Position numbers and translations under genes: made by a program
Notes under the pieces: generated by a model
What the model was told of the DNA's origin: nothing
Seen by the model: only the letters and a program-made list of their open reading frames with translations
The model's database searches: none
Assembly: GCA_017427525.1 (NCBI GenBank)
Contig: JAFRSP010000051.1
Location: forward strand, 1 to 42,450
DNA: 42,450 nucleotides
From: Clostridia bacterium
GTDB lineage: Bacteria > Bacillota > Clostridia > Oscillospirales > Feifaniaceae
Direction of reading: 5' to 3'
Shown here: in pieces, positions 9,437 through 17,469 of the stretch
Layout: each line of letters begins with the position of its first letter
Position numbering within the stretch: position 1 is the first letter of the stretch

Positions 9437-9693
9437 GCATGACGGATTGCCGTGTGGGAGATGTGGTGCGTTCGACAAAAGGGCACGATGCGGGAGGGCT
9501 CTTTCTCGTGCTCGAGGCGGGAGAAACTCATCTTCTGCTGGCAGACGGGAAAGGCAGGAAGCTGTCGCACCCCAAGCGAAAGAGCCGCCGGCACGTTGAG
9601 CGGCTGCAGCGGCCGGAATCGCTTGAAGTGCCGGCGTCGGACCGCGCGCTGAGAAAAGTGCTTTCCGCCTTGGCGGAGAGCCAAACACGATGA
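9433..9693 (+). CDS. KOW-domain RNA-binding protein (L14e-like)
   Basis: This 86-residue basic protein begins at ATG 9433, overlapping the map stop (ATGA), with a second possible ATG at 9439. Residues near the N-terminus, RVGDVVRSTKGHDAGGLFLV, form a KOW-type motif. The rest is lysine- and arginine-rich (KGRKLSHPKRKSRRHVERL). Small KOW proteins related to ribosomal L14e occupy exactly this place between map and infA in many Clostridia and Bacilli. A role in ribosome assembly or translation is inferred from this location; its specific function is unknown. Confidence 0.85.
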   Translation: MSMTDCRVGDVVRSTKGHDAGGLFLVLEAGETHLLLADGKGRKLSHPKRKSRRHVERLQRPESLEVPASDRALRKVLSALAESQTR

Positions 9694-9714
9694 GGAAGAA
9701 AGGGAGGTATTTGC

Positions 9715-9933
9715 TTGTCCAAAGACGATGTATTTGAGCTGGAAGGACGTGTCGTTGAGGCGCTGCCCAATGCGATGTTCCAAGTGAAGCTGGAAAACGG
9801 CCATGTGATTTTGGCCCACATTTCCGGCAAGCTCCGCATGAATTTCATTCGCATTCTGCCGGGAGACAAGGTCACGGTTGAGGTTTCGACCTACGATCCC
9901 ACCCGCGGCAGGATCACATGGAGAGGTAAATAG
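9715..9933 (+). CDS. infA: Translation initiation factor IF-1
   Basis: The 72-residue OB-fold protein reads [20 protein letters not shown] and continues with [19 protein letters not shown], the standard IF-1 sequence. It blocks the A site during initiation together with IF-2 and IF-3. The start codon is TTG at 9715, set by AGGGAGGT at 9701-9708 and by the conserved N-terminus. A rare start codon on infA is not unusual in this kind of cluster. Confidence 0.96.
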   Translation: MSKDDVFELEGRVVEALPNAMFQVKLENGHVILAHISGKLRMNFIRILPGDKVTVEVSTYDPTRGRITWRGK

Positions 9934-9983
9934 CCACCGTAAGGCGGGCGGCCGGTCTGCCCGCAAAAAAGGAGGAATACACC

Positions 9984-10097
9984 ATGAAAGTGAGACCCAG
10001 TGTCAAGCCGATGTGCGAGAAGTGCAAGATCATCAAGCGCAAGGGCAAGGTTATGGTTATCTGCGAAAACCCCAAGCATAAGCAGCGTCAGGGCTGA
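9984..10097 (+). CDS. rpmJ: 50S ribosomal protein L36
   Basis: This 37-residue gene runs from an ATG at 9984 to a TGA at 10095-10097 and reads [15 protein letters not shown], with zinc ligands Cys11, Cys14, Cys27 and His32. It is the zinc-binding form of L36, the smallest ribosomal protein. AAAAGGAGG lies 9 bases upstream. It occupies the standard place between infA and rpsM. A GC-rich hairpin (GCGGGC/GCCCGC) lies in the gap before its ribosome binding site. Confidence 0.97.
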   Translation: MKVRPSVKPMCEKCKIIKRKGKVMVICENPKHKQRQG

Positions 10098-10175
10098 GCG
10101 GGAAATCGCCCGAAATATCAGGCGGCCTGAAAGCGCCGCCGCTCAAAGAACACTAACGGAGGTGTACCGGAAAAT

Positions 10176-10544
10176 ATGGCAAGAATTGCTGGCGTTGACC
10201 TTCCCAGAGAGAAAAGAGTGGAGATCGGTCTGACCTACATCTACGGCATCGGCAGAACCAGCGCGACCAAGATCCTCGAGGCAACGGGCATCAACCCCGA
10301 CACCCGCGTGAAGGATCTGACCGAAGATGAGGTCGTTAAGCTCCGCGACTGCATCGATCACAACTATCATGTGGAAGGCGACCTGCGCCGTGAGAACGGC
10401 CTCAACATCAAGCGCCTGACCGAGATCGGCTGCTACCGCGGTCTGCGCCACAGAAGAGGTCTTCCCGTGAGAGGACAGCGCACCAAGACCAACGCGAGAA
10501 CCCGCAAGGGTCCGAAGAAGACCATCGCGAACAAGAAGAAGTAA
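10176..10544 (+). CDS. rpsM: 30S ribosomal protein S13
   Basis: The 122-residue S13 starts [21 protein letters not shown], quoted in part, and contains [18 protein letters not shown] and the C-terminal [19 protein letters not shown] tail that reaches the P-site tRNA. CGGAGGTG precedes the ATG. The order rpmJ, rpsM, rpsK, rpsD, rpoA, rplQ is the conserved alpha operon. Confidence 0.97.
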   Translation: MARIAGVDLPREKRVEIGLTYIYGIGRTSATKILEATGINPDTRVKDLTEDEVVKLRDCIDHNYHVEGDLRRENGLNIKRLTEIGCYRGLRHRRGLPVRGQRTKTNARTRKGPKKTIANKKK

Positions 10545-10560
10545 AGGAGGGACATGCAAA

Positions 10561-10959
10561 GTGGCTAAGGTTCAGAAAAAAGGCGCCACCAGAAGACGCC
10601 GTGAGAAAAAGAACATTGAAAGAGGCGCTGTGCATATCAGCTCCACCTTCAACAATACCATTGTGACCATTACCGACGTGAACGGAAACGCCATTTCGTG
10701 GGCGTCCTCCGGCGGGCTGGGCTTCCGCGGATCGAGAAAGTCGACGCCCTACGCCGCGCAGACCGCTGCCGAAACCGCGGCCAAGGCTGCCATGGAGCAC
10801 GGCCTCAAGAGCGTTGAGGTTTTTGTGAAAGGCCCCGGCGCAGGCCGTGAGGCTGCGATCCGTGCGCTGCAGACCGCAGGGCTCGAGGTCAGCCTGATCA
10901 AAGATGTGACCCCCATTCCCCACAACGGCTGCCGTCCGCCCAAGAGAAGAAGAGTTTAA
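10561..10959 (+). CDS. rpsK: 30S ribosomal protein S11
   Basis: The 132-residue S11 begins at GTG 10561 ([17 protein letters not shown]) after AAAGGAGG. It contains [38 protein letters not shown] and the C-terminal [18 protein letters not shown] end. S11 forms the 30S platform with S6 and S18 near the E site. It lies 16 bases from rpsM and 16 from rpsD. Confidence 0.97.
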   Translation: MAKVQKKGATRRRREKKNIERGAVHISSTFNNTIVTITDVNGNAISWASSGGLGFRGSRKSTPYAAQTAAETAAKAAMEHGLKSVEVFVKGPGAGREAAIRALQTAGLEVSLIKDVTPIPHNGCRPPKRRRV

Positions 10960-10975
10960 TGGAGGTGTAACCCAA

Positions 10976-11602
10976 ATGGCAAGATATACAGACGCTGTCT
11001 GCCGTCAGTGCCGCCGAGAGGGCCAGAAGCTGTTCCTGAAAGGCGAGCGGTGCTACAGCGAGAAGTGTGCGATCAACCGTCGCTCCTTTGCTCCCGGCCA
11101 GCATGGCAAGGCGAGAAAGAAGCTCAGCGAGTATGGCCTCCAGCTCAGAGAAAAGCAGAAAGCGCGCCGGTACTACGGTGTTCTCGAGAGCCAGTTCGCG
11201 CACTACTTCGAGATGGCCGAGAGAAAGTCCGGCATCACCGGTGAAAACCTGCTTCAGATTCTGGAAAGCCGCCTGGACAACGCCGTCTACCGTCTGGGAT
11301 TCGCCATGAGCCGTCCCGAGGCACGGCAGCTGGTGGTTCACGGACATTTTACGGTCAACGGCAAGAAGGTCGACGTGCCCTCATATCTGCTCAAGGCGGA
11401 CGATGTGATCGCCGTGAGCCCCAAGAGCCGTCAGAGCGAGAAGTTTAAGGTTATCGCCGAGGCCAATGCCAACCGACCCGTTCCGAGCTGGCTCGAGGTC
11501 GACCGTGAAAACCAGAGTGGCAAGGTTGTTTCGCTCCCCGCCAGAGATCAGATTGACCTTGACATTCAAGAGACCCTCATCGTCGAGCTGTACTCCAAAT
11601 AA
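10976..11602 (+). CDS. rpsD: 30S ribosomal protein S4 (zinc form)
   Basis: The 208-residue S4 carries an N-terminal zinc site (Cys9, Cys12, Cys26, Cys31) followed by the S4 RNA-binding domain with [20 protein letters not shown] and [18 protein letters not shown]4 is a primary 16S binder and in many bacteria represses its own synthesis. Here the gene lies inside the alpha operon, unlike in B. subtilis where rpsD stands alone. GGAGGTG precedes the ATG. Confidence 0.97.
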   Translation: MARYTDAVCRQCRREGQKLFLKGERCYSEKCAINRRSFAPGQHGKARKKLSEYGLQLREKQKARRYYGVLESQFAHYFEMAERKSGITGENLLQILESRLDNAVYRLGFAMSRPEARQLVVHGHFTVNGKKVDVPSYLLKADDVIAVSPKSRQSEKFKVIAEANANRPVPSWLEVDRENQSGKVVSLPARDQIDLDIQETLIVELYSK

Positions 11603-11659
11603 AGAAAAGCAGGCGGCATACACGACGTGGAAGCCGCTGTGGGCATTTGTTGGAGCACT

Positions 11660-11681
11660 GCGGCGCAAGATTTTGCGCCGC
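11660..11681 (+). other. Perfect hairpin in the rpsD-rpoA gap
   Basis: GCGGCGCAA (11660-11668) pairs with TTGCGCCGC (11673-11681) across a GATT loop. It lies 29 bases before the rpoA start and is not followed by a T-run. A terminator is therefore unlikely. An mRNA processing site or a binding site for a regulatory protein is possible. Confidence 0.5.
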
Positions 11682-11710
11682 GCCACACCAATTTAATAAG
11701 GAGGGTTTTC

Positions 11711-12661
11711 ATGATTGAGATTGAGAAGCCGCGTCTGGACACGGAGTTTCTTTCCGAAGATGGCTCTTTCGGCCGTTTTGTCGTGTCTCCCCTGGAACGG
11801 GGTTATGGAACCACGCTTGGCAATTCGCTGCGCAGAGTTCTGCTCTCCTCGCGTCCCGGCTCTGCGGCGACCTCCATTAAAATCGCAGGGGTTCAGCATG
11901 AGTTTTCCACTGTGAAGGGCGTCAAAGAAGATGTGACTGAGATTGTTCTCAACATCAAAGAGCTCATTGTGCGGCTGTATGGCGACGAGGACAAAACCGC
12001 GACCATTGAGGCAGAGGGACCCTGCGTGGTCACTGCCGGCGATATCATCTGCGACTCTGAGGTTGAGATCCTCAATCCGGAGCTGCACATCGCAACCATT
12101 GGAGAGGGCGGAAGCCTCAACATGCAGCTCACGCTGTCGCGGGGACGCGGATACGTTTCCGCCGATCAGAACAAAAACGAGCTGCCTCCCGAGATCGACC
12201 TGATCCCCATCGATTCGATTTACACTCCCGTCATCAAGGCCAACTATTTTGTGGAGGCCACCCGCGTTGGGCAGGTGACCAATTACGATAAGCTGACCAT
12301 TGAAGTGACGACCAATAAAACCATTACCGCGAAGGAAGCGCTTTCCTACGGCGCAAAGATCATGAGCGAGCACCTCAACCTGTTCATCGATCTGTCGGAC
12401 GAGGCGAAAAAGGCCGAAGTGATGATCATCAAGGAAGAGGACCGCAAGGAAAAGGTGCTGGAGATGAGCATTGAAGAGCTCGACCTTTCCGTTCGCTCGT
12501 TCAACTGCCTCAAGCGCGCCGGAATCAACACGGTGGAAGACATCATCAAGCACACCGATGAGGATATGATGAAGGTTCGCAACCTTGGCAGAAAGTCGCT
12601 TGAGGAAGTCATTTCCAAGATTGAAAGCCTGGGCCTTTCGCTTCGCAAAGAAGAGGAGTAG
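11711..12661 (+). CDS. rpoA: RNA polymerase subunit alpha
   Basis: The 316-residue alpha subunit starts [21 protein letters not shown]. Its N-terminal domain (about residues 1-230) contains [21 protein letters not shown], the dimerisation region. Its C-terminal domain (about 250-310) contains [20 protein letters not shown] and [12 protein letters not shown], which bind UP elements and activators. AAGGAGG lies 10 bases before the ATG. It follows rpsD by 108 bases, the second-largest gap in the cluster, and precedes rplQ. Confidence 0.97.
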   Translation: MIEIEKPRLDTEFLSEDGSFGRFVVSPLERGYGTTLGNSLRRVLLSSRPGSAATSIKIAGVQHEFSTVKGVKEDVTEIVLNIKELIVRLYGDEDKTATIEAEGPCVVTAGDIICDSEVEILNPELHIATIGEGGSLNMQLTLSRGRGYVSADQNKNELPPEIDLIPIDSIYTPVIKANYFVEATRVGQVTNYDKLTIEVTTNKTITAKEALSYGAKIMSEHLNLFIDLSDEAKKAEVMIIKEEDRKEKVLEMSIEELDLSVRSFNCLKRAGINTVEDIIKHTDEDMMKVRNLGRKSLEEVISKIESLGLSLRKEEE

Positions 12662-12706
12662 AAGAGCTGCCCGGAAGCAAAATCTGAACGAAGGAGGTAA
12701 CAGACA

Positions 12707-13051
12707 ATGCCCGGAACCCGTAAACTCGGCAGACCGACCGACCATCGTCGCGCCATGCTCAGAGCGATGACCACCTATCTGCTGGAGAACGAGAGAATCG
12801 AAACCACGGTAACCCGTGCCAAAGAGGTCTCTGCCATGGCGGACAAGATGATCAGCCTTGGCAAGGCCGGAGACCTGCACAGCAAGCGTCAGGCTCTTGC
12901 ATATATCACCAAACGTGAGGTCGTCTCCAAGCTGTTCGATGAAATCGCGCCCCGCTATGAGAACAGAAACGGCGGCTACACCCGTGTGATCAAAACCGGC
13001 CCCCGCCGCGGCGACGCCGCCGAGATGGCCATTCTTGAACTCGTGAAATAA
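12707..13051 (+). CDS. rplQ: 50S ribosomal protein L17
   Basis: The 114-residue L17 begins [20 protein letters not shown] and contains [17 protein letters not shown] and the C-terminal [20 protein letters not shown]. It lies at the tunnel exit rim. AAGGAGG precedes the ATG. It is the last gene of the ribosomal cluster and is followed by a compound hairpin and a strong terminator. Confidence 0.97.
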   Translation: MPGTRKLGRPTDHRRAMLRAMTTYLLENERIETTVTRAKEVSAMADKMISLGKAGDLHSKRQALAYITKREVVSKLFDEIAPRYENRNGGYTRVIKTGPRRGDAAEMAILELVK

Positions 13052-13099
13052 GGCGAAATGCCGCCGCTTTTCCGGCGGGAGACTTCGCCGGAACAAGTG

Positions 13100-13140
13100 A
13101 AAAAGGTCTAGGATGCCAGCCTCGCATCCTAGACCTTTTT
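13100..13140 (+). terminator. Strong terminator of the ribosomal superoperon
   Basis: AAAAAGGTCTAGGATGC (13100-13116) pairs perfectly over 17 bases with the right arm at 13124-13140, which ends in TTTTT. The A-tract on the left makes it usable from the opposite strand too, where the convergent dehydrogenase gene ends. A second structure just upstream, GGCGAA/TTCGCC at 13052-13089 enclosing CCGCCG/CGGCGG, follows the rplQ stop directly. Confidence 0.92.
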
Positions 13141-13290
13141 GCTGTTTGAAGGGAAAGGCTGCAGGGAGTCCTTTTGCGTCGAGCGAAGAGCCTCTTGCGG
13201 CGCAAAGGCTTCCCCGAAAGCCTGCCGAAGGGGCGAGCCTGCCTGTTCTCTCTGCATGCAGGGAGCTTCAACTCTCTGCGGCACAGGGGC

Positions 13291-14238
13291 TTATCTCCGG
13301 TAGCCGGTGCTCCGGTCCACCGTGCTACACATCTCTCCGCCGGCCACGAAGGCGCTCAGATTGTGGGCGGCGATGCGCACGATACGGTTCAAGGTTTCCC
13401 GCAGGTAGAATCCGCCGGCGATATGGGGGGTCAGGATCACATTGTCCATATCCCAGAGCGGGTTGTCTGCCGGCAGGGGTTCCGGATCGAAGACGTCCAG
13501 AATGGCGCCGGAGAGGTCGCCGTTTCGCAGGGCCTCGATCAGGTCTTCGGTGTTGACGCTGTTGCCGCGGCCCACGTTGATGAGAATCGCGCCGGGCTTT
13601 AGCAGCTTAAAGCGTTCTTTGCACATGAGCCCGGTTGTGGCGGGAGTGTTTGGCAGGGAAAGGGCCACGATGTCGGCCCTGGGCAGCAGACTGTCGAATT
13701 CCTCGATGAGGTGCAGCTCGTCGACGCCCTCCGGCGGCTCCCCGGGACGGCGCTTCACGCCGATGGTATAGGCGCCGAGAGCCTTTGCCTTCCGGCAGAA
13801 GGCGGCGCCGATGTCTCCCAGCCCGACGCTGAGAACCGTGCTGCCGCTGATGGAGCGGATGGGGCCGAGGGCCTTCCACTCGTGGCGGGTCTTCTGCCTG
13901 TCGTAAAGATGCAGATGCTTGTAGAGCATGATGGTGGTGCCGATCATATACTCCGAAATCGTGAGGCCGTAGGCGCCGGTGGCGTTGGTCAGGATCACGT
14001 TCTCAGGGAGCACGCCAGGCCGACAATAGGTATCGGCTCCGGCGGAGGAAAGCTGAAGCCATTTGAGCCGTTCGGCCTGCTTCAAAGCGGCAGGGGGCAC
14101 GTTTCCGATGAGAATATCCGCTTGGCGGAGTTCCTCCTCCCCGGGCGATTTCACATAGTGAAAATCACCCTCCGGCGCCGCGGCCTCCAGCCAGCCCCGC
14201 TGCTCTTCGTCCAGATTGAGCGCAACAAGAATTCGCAT
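13291..14238 (-). CDS. D-2-hydroxyacid dehydrogenase family protein
   Basis: The 315-residue protein has the NAD-binding Rossmann motif GLGDIG at residues 139-144 and the catalytic set of the family: Arg224 (NVGRGNSV), Glu253 (FDPEPLP) and His272 (TPHIAGG). Members reduce 2-keto acids to D-2-hydroxy acids, or the reverse, with NAD(P)H. The exact substrate cannot be read from the sequence. The start is the ATG at 14238, with TTGGAGG 8 bases upstream. A TTG at 14253 is in frame but lies inside that site. It converges on rplQ and has its own promoter at 14268-14295. Confidence 0.85.
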   Translation of the reverse strand: MRILVALNLDEEQRGWLEAAAPEGDFHYVKSPGEEELRQADILIGNVPPAALKQAERLKWLQLSSAGADTYCRPGVLPENVILTNATGAYGLTISEYMIGTTIMLYKHLHLYDRQKTRHEWKALGPIRSISGSTVLSVGLGDIGAAFCRKAKALGAYTIGVKRRPGEPPEGVDELHLIEEFDSLLPRADIVALSLPNTPATTGLMCKERFKLLKPGAILINVGRGNSVNTEDLIEALRNGDLSGAILDVFDPEPLPADNPLWDMDNVILTPHIAGGFYLRETLNRIVRIAAHNLSAFVAGGEMCSTVDRSTGYRR

Positions 14239-14267
14239 GTTTGCAACCTCCAAGGGTAGTTTTTTCC

Positions 14268-14295
14268 ATTATACCACGAACGCGCGGATGCGCAA
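14268..14295 (-). promoter_or_regulatory. Promoter of the 2-hydroxyacid dehydrogenase gene
   Basis: On the - strand TTGCGC (14295-14290) and TATAAT (14273-14268) are separated by 16 bases, a sigma-A type promoter with a perfect -10 box. It lies about 30 bases before the start codon. Confidence 0.7.
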
Positions 14296-14358
14296 GACGC
14301 CGGATTGCCGAAAAAGAGGATCGGCCTTGCGGAGAGGGCTGATGCAAGCATGCAAACA

Positions 14359-14387
14359 TTGATTTTCGAAGGGGAGTGTGCCATACT
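14359..14387 (+). promoter_or_regulatory. Weak promoter candidate for the hydrolase gene
   Basis: TTGATT and CATACT are 17 bases apart, with four of six consensus matches in each box. It is the best sigma-A-like match before the alpha/beta hydrolase gene, but weak. Confidence 0.35.
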
Positions 14388-14422
14388 CTACCTTGAGAGA
14401 ACACCTTTGCGGAGGAACGGAT

Positions 14423-15226
14423 ATGAAGGCGAAAAACGGGCGGCTCACGGTGGGAAAGAGGACGATGGAGTATCTCAAATTCGGCAGCGGCGAGCAGGCT
14501 CTATTTTTGATCCCGGGGCTTGGCGACGGGCTTCGAACGGTCAAGGGCCTGGCGCGGGCCTTTTCTCTCCAGTATCGCAGGCTGGCAAAGAAACGCACGG
14601 TCTATGTGCTCAGCCGCGTGAACGAGCTTCCCGAGGGGTATACCACCCGCAGTATGGCAGCCGACCTCTCGGCAGCCATGGATGTGCTTGGACTCGATAA
14701 GGTCGATCTCATCGGGGTCTCGCAGGGCGGGATGATCGCCCAGTGGTTTGCCGTCGACTACCCCGAGCGGCTGGGCAGACTGGTGCTCACCGTCACGGCG
14801 GCAAGGACGAACCCTATGAGCCTCGGCTGTTTGGAGCGATGGCTCGCCTTTGCGGAAAAAGGGGATTATGCAGGGCTGACGATCGATACGGCGGAGGTTT
14901 CCTATACCGAAAAGACTCTCAAATGGATAAGGCTCATGAACCCGCTGCTGACACGGATCGGCAGGCCGAAGGACTTTGACCGGTTTCGCGTGCAGGCCAT
15001 CTCCTGCCTGGAGCACAATGCCTTCGAGCATCTGCCGGAGATCCGGGCGGAAACGCTGATTTTAGGTGCGGAGGAAGATCGGATCGTAGGCGTGGAGGGA
15101 TCCAGGGAGCTTGACCGGCAGATTCCCCACAGCCGGCTCTATCTCTATAAGGGATATGGGCACGGCGTTTACTATGAGAAGAAAAAGGATTGGCTTGAGC
15201 GGATCTGCGCCTTTTTGCAGATTTAG
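14423..15226 (+). CDS. Alpha/beta hydrolase
   Basis: The 267-residue protein has a complete alpha/beta-hydrolase triad: Ser100 in the nucleophile elbow GVSQGG, Asp219 in GAEEDR and His247 in KGYGHGVY. The oxyanion loop PGLGDG is at residues 31-36. No signal peptide or membrane segment is visible, so it is probably cytoplasmic. The substrate is unknown. The start is set by GGAGG upstream of ATG 14423. Codons from 14378 are open but precede that site. The Nudix gene follows after 101 bases with its own promoter. Confidence 0.82.
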   Translation: MKAKNGRLTVGKRTMEYLKFGSGEQALFLIPGLGDGLRTVKGLARAFSLQYRRLAKKRTVYVLSRVNELPEGYTTRSMAADLSAAMDVLGLDKVDLIGVSQGGMIAQWFAVDYPERLGRLVLTVTAARTNPMSLGCLERWLAFAEKGDYAGLTIDTAEVSYTEKTLKWIRLMNPLLTRIGRPKDFDRFRVQAISCLEHNAFEHLPEIRAETLILGAEEDRIVGVEGSRELDRQIPHSRLYLYKGYGHGVYYEKKKDWLERICAFLQI

Positions 15227-15258
15227 GCGGGAGTTTGAAAAAGAGAGCCAAAAACCCA

Positions 15259-15287
15259 TTGAGCTTTGGGAAAAAGTGCGATATGAT
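15259..15287 (+). promoter_or_regulatory. Promoter of the Nudix gene
   Basis: TTGAGC (15259-15264) and TATGAT (15282-15287) are 17 bases apart. Transcription would begin about 30 bases before the ATG at 15328. Confidence 0.65.
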
Positions 15288-15327
15288 AGAATGCAGGAAA
15301 TAACTGATATTGGGGGAAGAAACGAAC

Positions 15328-15897
15328 ATGAGCAAGATCGAAACCAGCGTTGGCGAGGCGGCCGAATTCTATGAGAAAACGCTCTCCAGTGCCGAAATCT
15401 ACAACGGAAAGATCATTCACGTCAGCCGCGACGAGGTGGAGCTCCCGGGGGGGAGCCACGCGGTGCGCGAGGTGGTGTCCCACAACGGCGGAGTGGGGAT
15501 CGTGGCGCTCGACGAGGAGGACAATGTTTTGCTGGTGCGCCAGTATCGCTATCCCGTCGGGCAGGAGTTGATCGAGATTCCGGCGGGGACCCTCAAAAAA
15601 GGGGAAGACCCCATGGTGTGCGGGCTCCGGGAACTCAAGGAGGAAACCGGCGCCACAGCCGGACGCTTTACGTCGCTGGGATCGATTCTCTGCTCCCCCG
15701 GCTTTAGCAATCAGCGGCTCTATCTCTATTTGGCAGAGGACCTCTCCTTCGGGGAGCTGAAGCTTGATGACGATGAGTTCCTCTCCGGCTTTCGGATGCC
15801 CTTGACAGAGCTGGTAGAGCGGGTGATGTCTGGGGAGATCGACGACTGCAAGACGGTCGCCGGGGTTCTGAAGGTCTGGGAGTTGCGTCAAAAATAA
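15328..15897 (+). CDS. Nudix hydrolase, ADP-ribose pyrophosphatase type
   Basis: The 189-residue protein has a perfect Nudix box at residues 87-109 (G-x5-E-x7-RELKEETGA), which binds the divalent metal and cleaves a nucleoside diphosphate linked to another group. The strands before it (VLLVRQYRYPVGQELIEIPAG) and the SPGFSNQRLYLYLA segment after it are typical of ADP-ribose pyrophosphatases of the NudF type, so ADP-ribose is the likely substrate. ATG 15328 is chosen, with GGGGGAAG upstream. A TTG at 15310 lies in frame inside that site. Confidence 0.88.
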   Translation: MSKIETSVGEAAEFYEKTLSSAEIYNGKIIHVSRDEVELPGGSHAVREVVSHNGGVGIVALDEEDNVLLVRQYRYPVGQELIEIPAGTLKKGEDPMVCGLRELKEETGATAGRFTSLGSILCSPGFSNQRLYLYLAEDLSFGELKLDDDEFLSGFRMPLTELVERVMSGEIDDCKTVAGVLKVWELRQK

Positions 15898-16006
15898 CTG
15901 CAATTTTACAGTTTATTTACATTTTGTGCATGTGCCCTTCACAAAGAACCGTTAAAATGTAGGTGAAGGTTGAGAATCCCCCTCCTTTTTTGAATTTGAG
16001 TATAGC

Positions 16007-16048
16007 AAAAAGACCGCCGCGAACCGCCGAATTCGCAGCGGTCTTTTT
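16007..16048 (+). terminator. Terminator downstream of the Nudix gene
   Basis: AAAAAGACCGCCGCGAA (16007-16023) pairs with the arm at 16032-16048, ending in TTTTT, with one C/A mismatch over 17 bases. It lies 110 bases after the Nudix stop, which leaves room for a short separate transcript. Confidence 0.85.
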
Positions 16049-16224
16049 GTTGTCGGGACAGCCGTTTGCGCGTGAGAGTCAGAGGGGGAATCCGAAGCCG
16101 GGGAAGGCAGGGAATGAAAGACGCTTGGATCAAGGAAAGCTCTGTCGGCAGAGCATCGATGAAGGCATATCGTCCAATCTCCCGGAATCGGCGCGGCGCA
16201 GGGTTTGAAAACAAAGCAAAATCA

Positions 16225-16257
16225 AAATCAGGCAGTCCCAAAGGGGCTGCCTGATTT
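16225..16257 (-). terminator. Terminator of the degV-family gene
   Basis: AAATCAGGCAG and CTGCCTGATTT, extended inward by TCCC/GGGG with one G-T pair, form a 15-base stem around an AAA loop. Read on the - strand it is followed by a TTTTGATTTTG tract, which fits termination of the gene ending at 16422. Confidence 0.75.
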
Positions 16258-16421
16258 AAAAAAGAATCAACTTGCAAACGGTCTGGTGTGAACTGCCGCA
16301 GGGAAACGCTCGCTCTTTCGAGGCAATGCGCGAAGAGAGAGGCTGTTGAAAAAAGCCCCGTTTTGTGCGCTCCTGCTTGCGCCGATGCGCGCTTCATTGC
16401 GCCTATCCCCTGCAAGGGCGC

Positions 16422-17306
16422 TCATGCGCGCTTGTCGCCCCAGAAGAAGATGGATACGGTGCCAGGGCCTGTGTGACTGCCGATGGTGGCCCCGATGGGA
16501 TAGATCAAAACTCTGCCGTTCAGCTTTTTGAACCGCGCTTCGATCAGAGCGGCAAGCTCGGCCGCATCTTCCCCGCAGAGCGAGTGGCAGAGGAAGCACT
16601 TTCCGGAATAGTCCAGACCGCCTTCGGCGTGCTGCTCCATAAGCTCCACGGTGCGCTCCAAAACGTGCCGCTTTCCGCGAACCTTCTCCCTCGGGACCAG
16701 ATGCCCGGCGGCGTCCATATTCAGCAGCGGGCAGATATTCAGGGCTTTCCCAAAGAAGCCGGCCGTTTTGGAGATGCGGCCTCCCCTGATATAAAAGGTG
16801 AGATCGGTGGAATAGAACCAGTGGTGCAGGTTCAGCTTGTGCTCTTCGATCCAGGCATAGAGACTGTGGATCTCCATGCCCTCATCCCGCTTTGCTGCGA
16901 GCGTATCCATAATCAGTCCGTAGCCGCTGGAGGCTCCGAGAGAATCCACGATATAGAGGGTCCGGTCGGGAAATTCCTCTTTCAGCGCTGCACCGGCAAC
17001 GCAGGCCGCGGCGTAGGTGCCGGACAGCCCGGACGACAGCGTGACATGCAGAACGTCCTGTCCCGCCGCCAAAAAGGGGCGGAAGAAGGCCAGGTACTCC
17101 CCCACAGAAACCTGTGAAGTTTTGGTTTCGGCGCCCGCTTCCATTCGGGAAAAGAGCTCTTTGGGAGATATGGTCCTGCCCATATCGTCGGGATAGCTTA
17201 CGCCGTCCAGCTCAAAGTGAAAAAACACAACAGGAATGCGAAGACGCTTGAAGTGCGCTTCGGAAAGATCTGCCGTAGAACAGCAGGTAATCACATAACG
17301 ATCCAT
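16422..17306 (-). CDS. DegV family (FakB-like) fatty-acid-binding protein
   Basis: The 294-residue protein has the DegV fold: an N-terminal CSTADLSEAH segment, the SSGLSGTYAAA lipid-head-binding motif, and a C-terminal GATIGSHTGPG loop. DegV/FakB proteins hold a fatty acid and present it to the kinase FakA for phospholipid synthesis. No fakA is in the window. The start is ATG 17306 after AAAGGAG. Fifteen more codons are open upstream (to 17351) but precede that site. It is divergent from a TetR regulator, and its promoter overlaps a palindrome. Confidence 0.88.
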   Translation of the reverse strand: MDRYVITCCSTADLSEAHFKRLRIPVVFFHFELDGVSYPDDMGRTISPKELFSRMEAGAETKTSQVSVGEYLAFFRPFLAAGQDVLHVTLSSGLSGTYAAACVAGAALKEEFPDRTLYIVDSLGASSGYGLIMDTLAAKRDEGMEIHSLYAWIEEHKLNLHHWFYSTDLTFYIRGGRISKTAGFFGKALNICPLLNMDAAGHLVPREKVRGKRHVLERTVELMEQHAEGGLDYSGKCFLCHSLCGEDAAELAALIEARFKKLNGRVLIYPIGATIGSHTGPGTVSIFFWGDKRA

Positions 17307-17331
17307 CTTATTCTCCTTTCTGAGGATGCGC

Positions 17332-17360
17332 TTGACAAGCAGTGGGGGCAATTCTATAAT
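17332..17360 (+). promoter_or_regulatory. Consensus sigma-A promoter of the TetR gene
   Basis: TTGACA (17332-17337) and TATAAT (17355-17360) are exactly 17 bases apart, a perfect match to the housekeeping consensus. Transcription would start near 17367, just before the palindrome at 17372-17394. Confidence 0.85.
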
Positions 17361-17385
17361 AAAAACGGGCGGTGATATGAAACAA
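17356..17385 (-). promoter_or_regulatory. Divergent promoter candidate of the degV-family gene
   Basis: On the - strand TTGTTT (17385-17380) and TATTAT (17361-17356) are 18 bases apart. The -10 box overlaps the -10 box of the opposing tetR promoter, and the -35 box lies inside the palindrome. Confidence 0.5.
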
Positions 17386-17394
17386 GTGTATCAC
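17372..17394. promoter_or_regulatory. Palindromic operator candidate between degV and tetR
   Basis: GTGATA (17372-17377) and TATCAC (17389-17394) are inverted around an 11-base centre, a size fitting a TetR dimer. The site covers about +5 to +28 of the tetR transcript and the -35 box of the degV promoter, so one bound dimer could shut both. Confidence 0.5.
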
Positions 17395-17469
17395 GTAGGA
17401 GAGAGAAAAGCAACACCCGGAATGCAGCAATTTTAATAAATAGATGTCGAATTTGTGGGGATGATTTGT

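Larger units (their letters stand above)
15898..16421 (+). other. Gene-free region of 524 bases between Nudix and degV genes
   Basis: No credible gene is present. It holds an AT-rich start (15898-15960), an inverted repeat CCTTCAC/GTGAAGG at 15936-15969, a CCTCCTTTTTT tract at 15981-15991 and two terminator hairpins, at 16007-16048 and 16225-16257. The part from 16258 to 16421 is GC-rich with repeated GCGC clusters and shows no further signal. Confidence 0.6.

Noticed and set aside
11693..13096. A 467-codon - strand frame opposite rpoA and rplQ
   Set aside because: Antisense shadow of two intact essential genes; no ribosome site or domain.
15939..16415. A 158-codon - strand frame between the Nudix and degV genes
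   Set aside because: It passes through two terminator hairpins and shows no domain or ribosome site.
16258..16421. Repeated GCGC-rich words resembling a repeat array
   Set aside because: The words differ in length and spacing and do not form regular units, so neither a CRISPR array nor a tandem repeat is supported.
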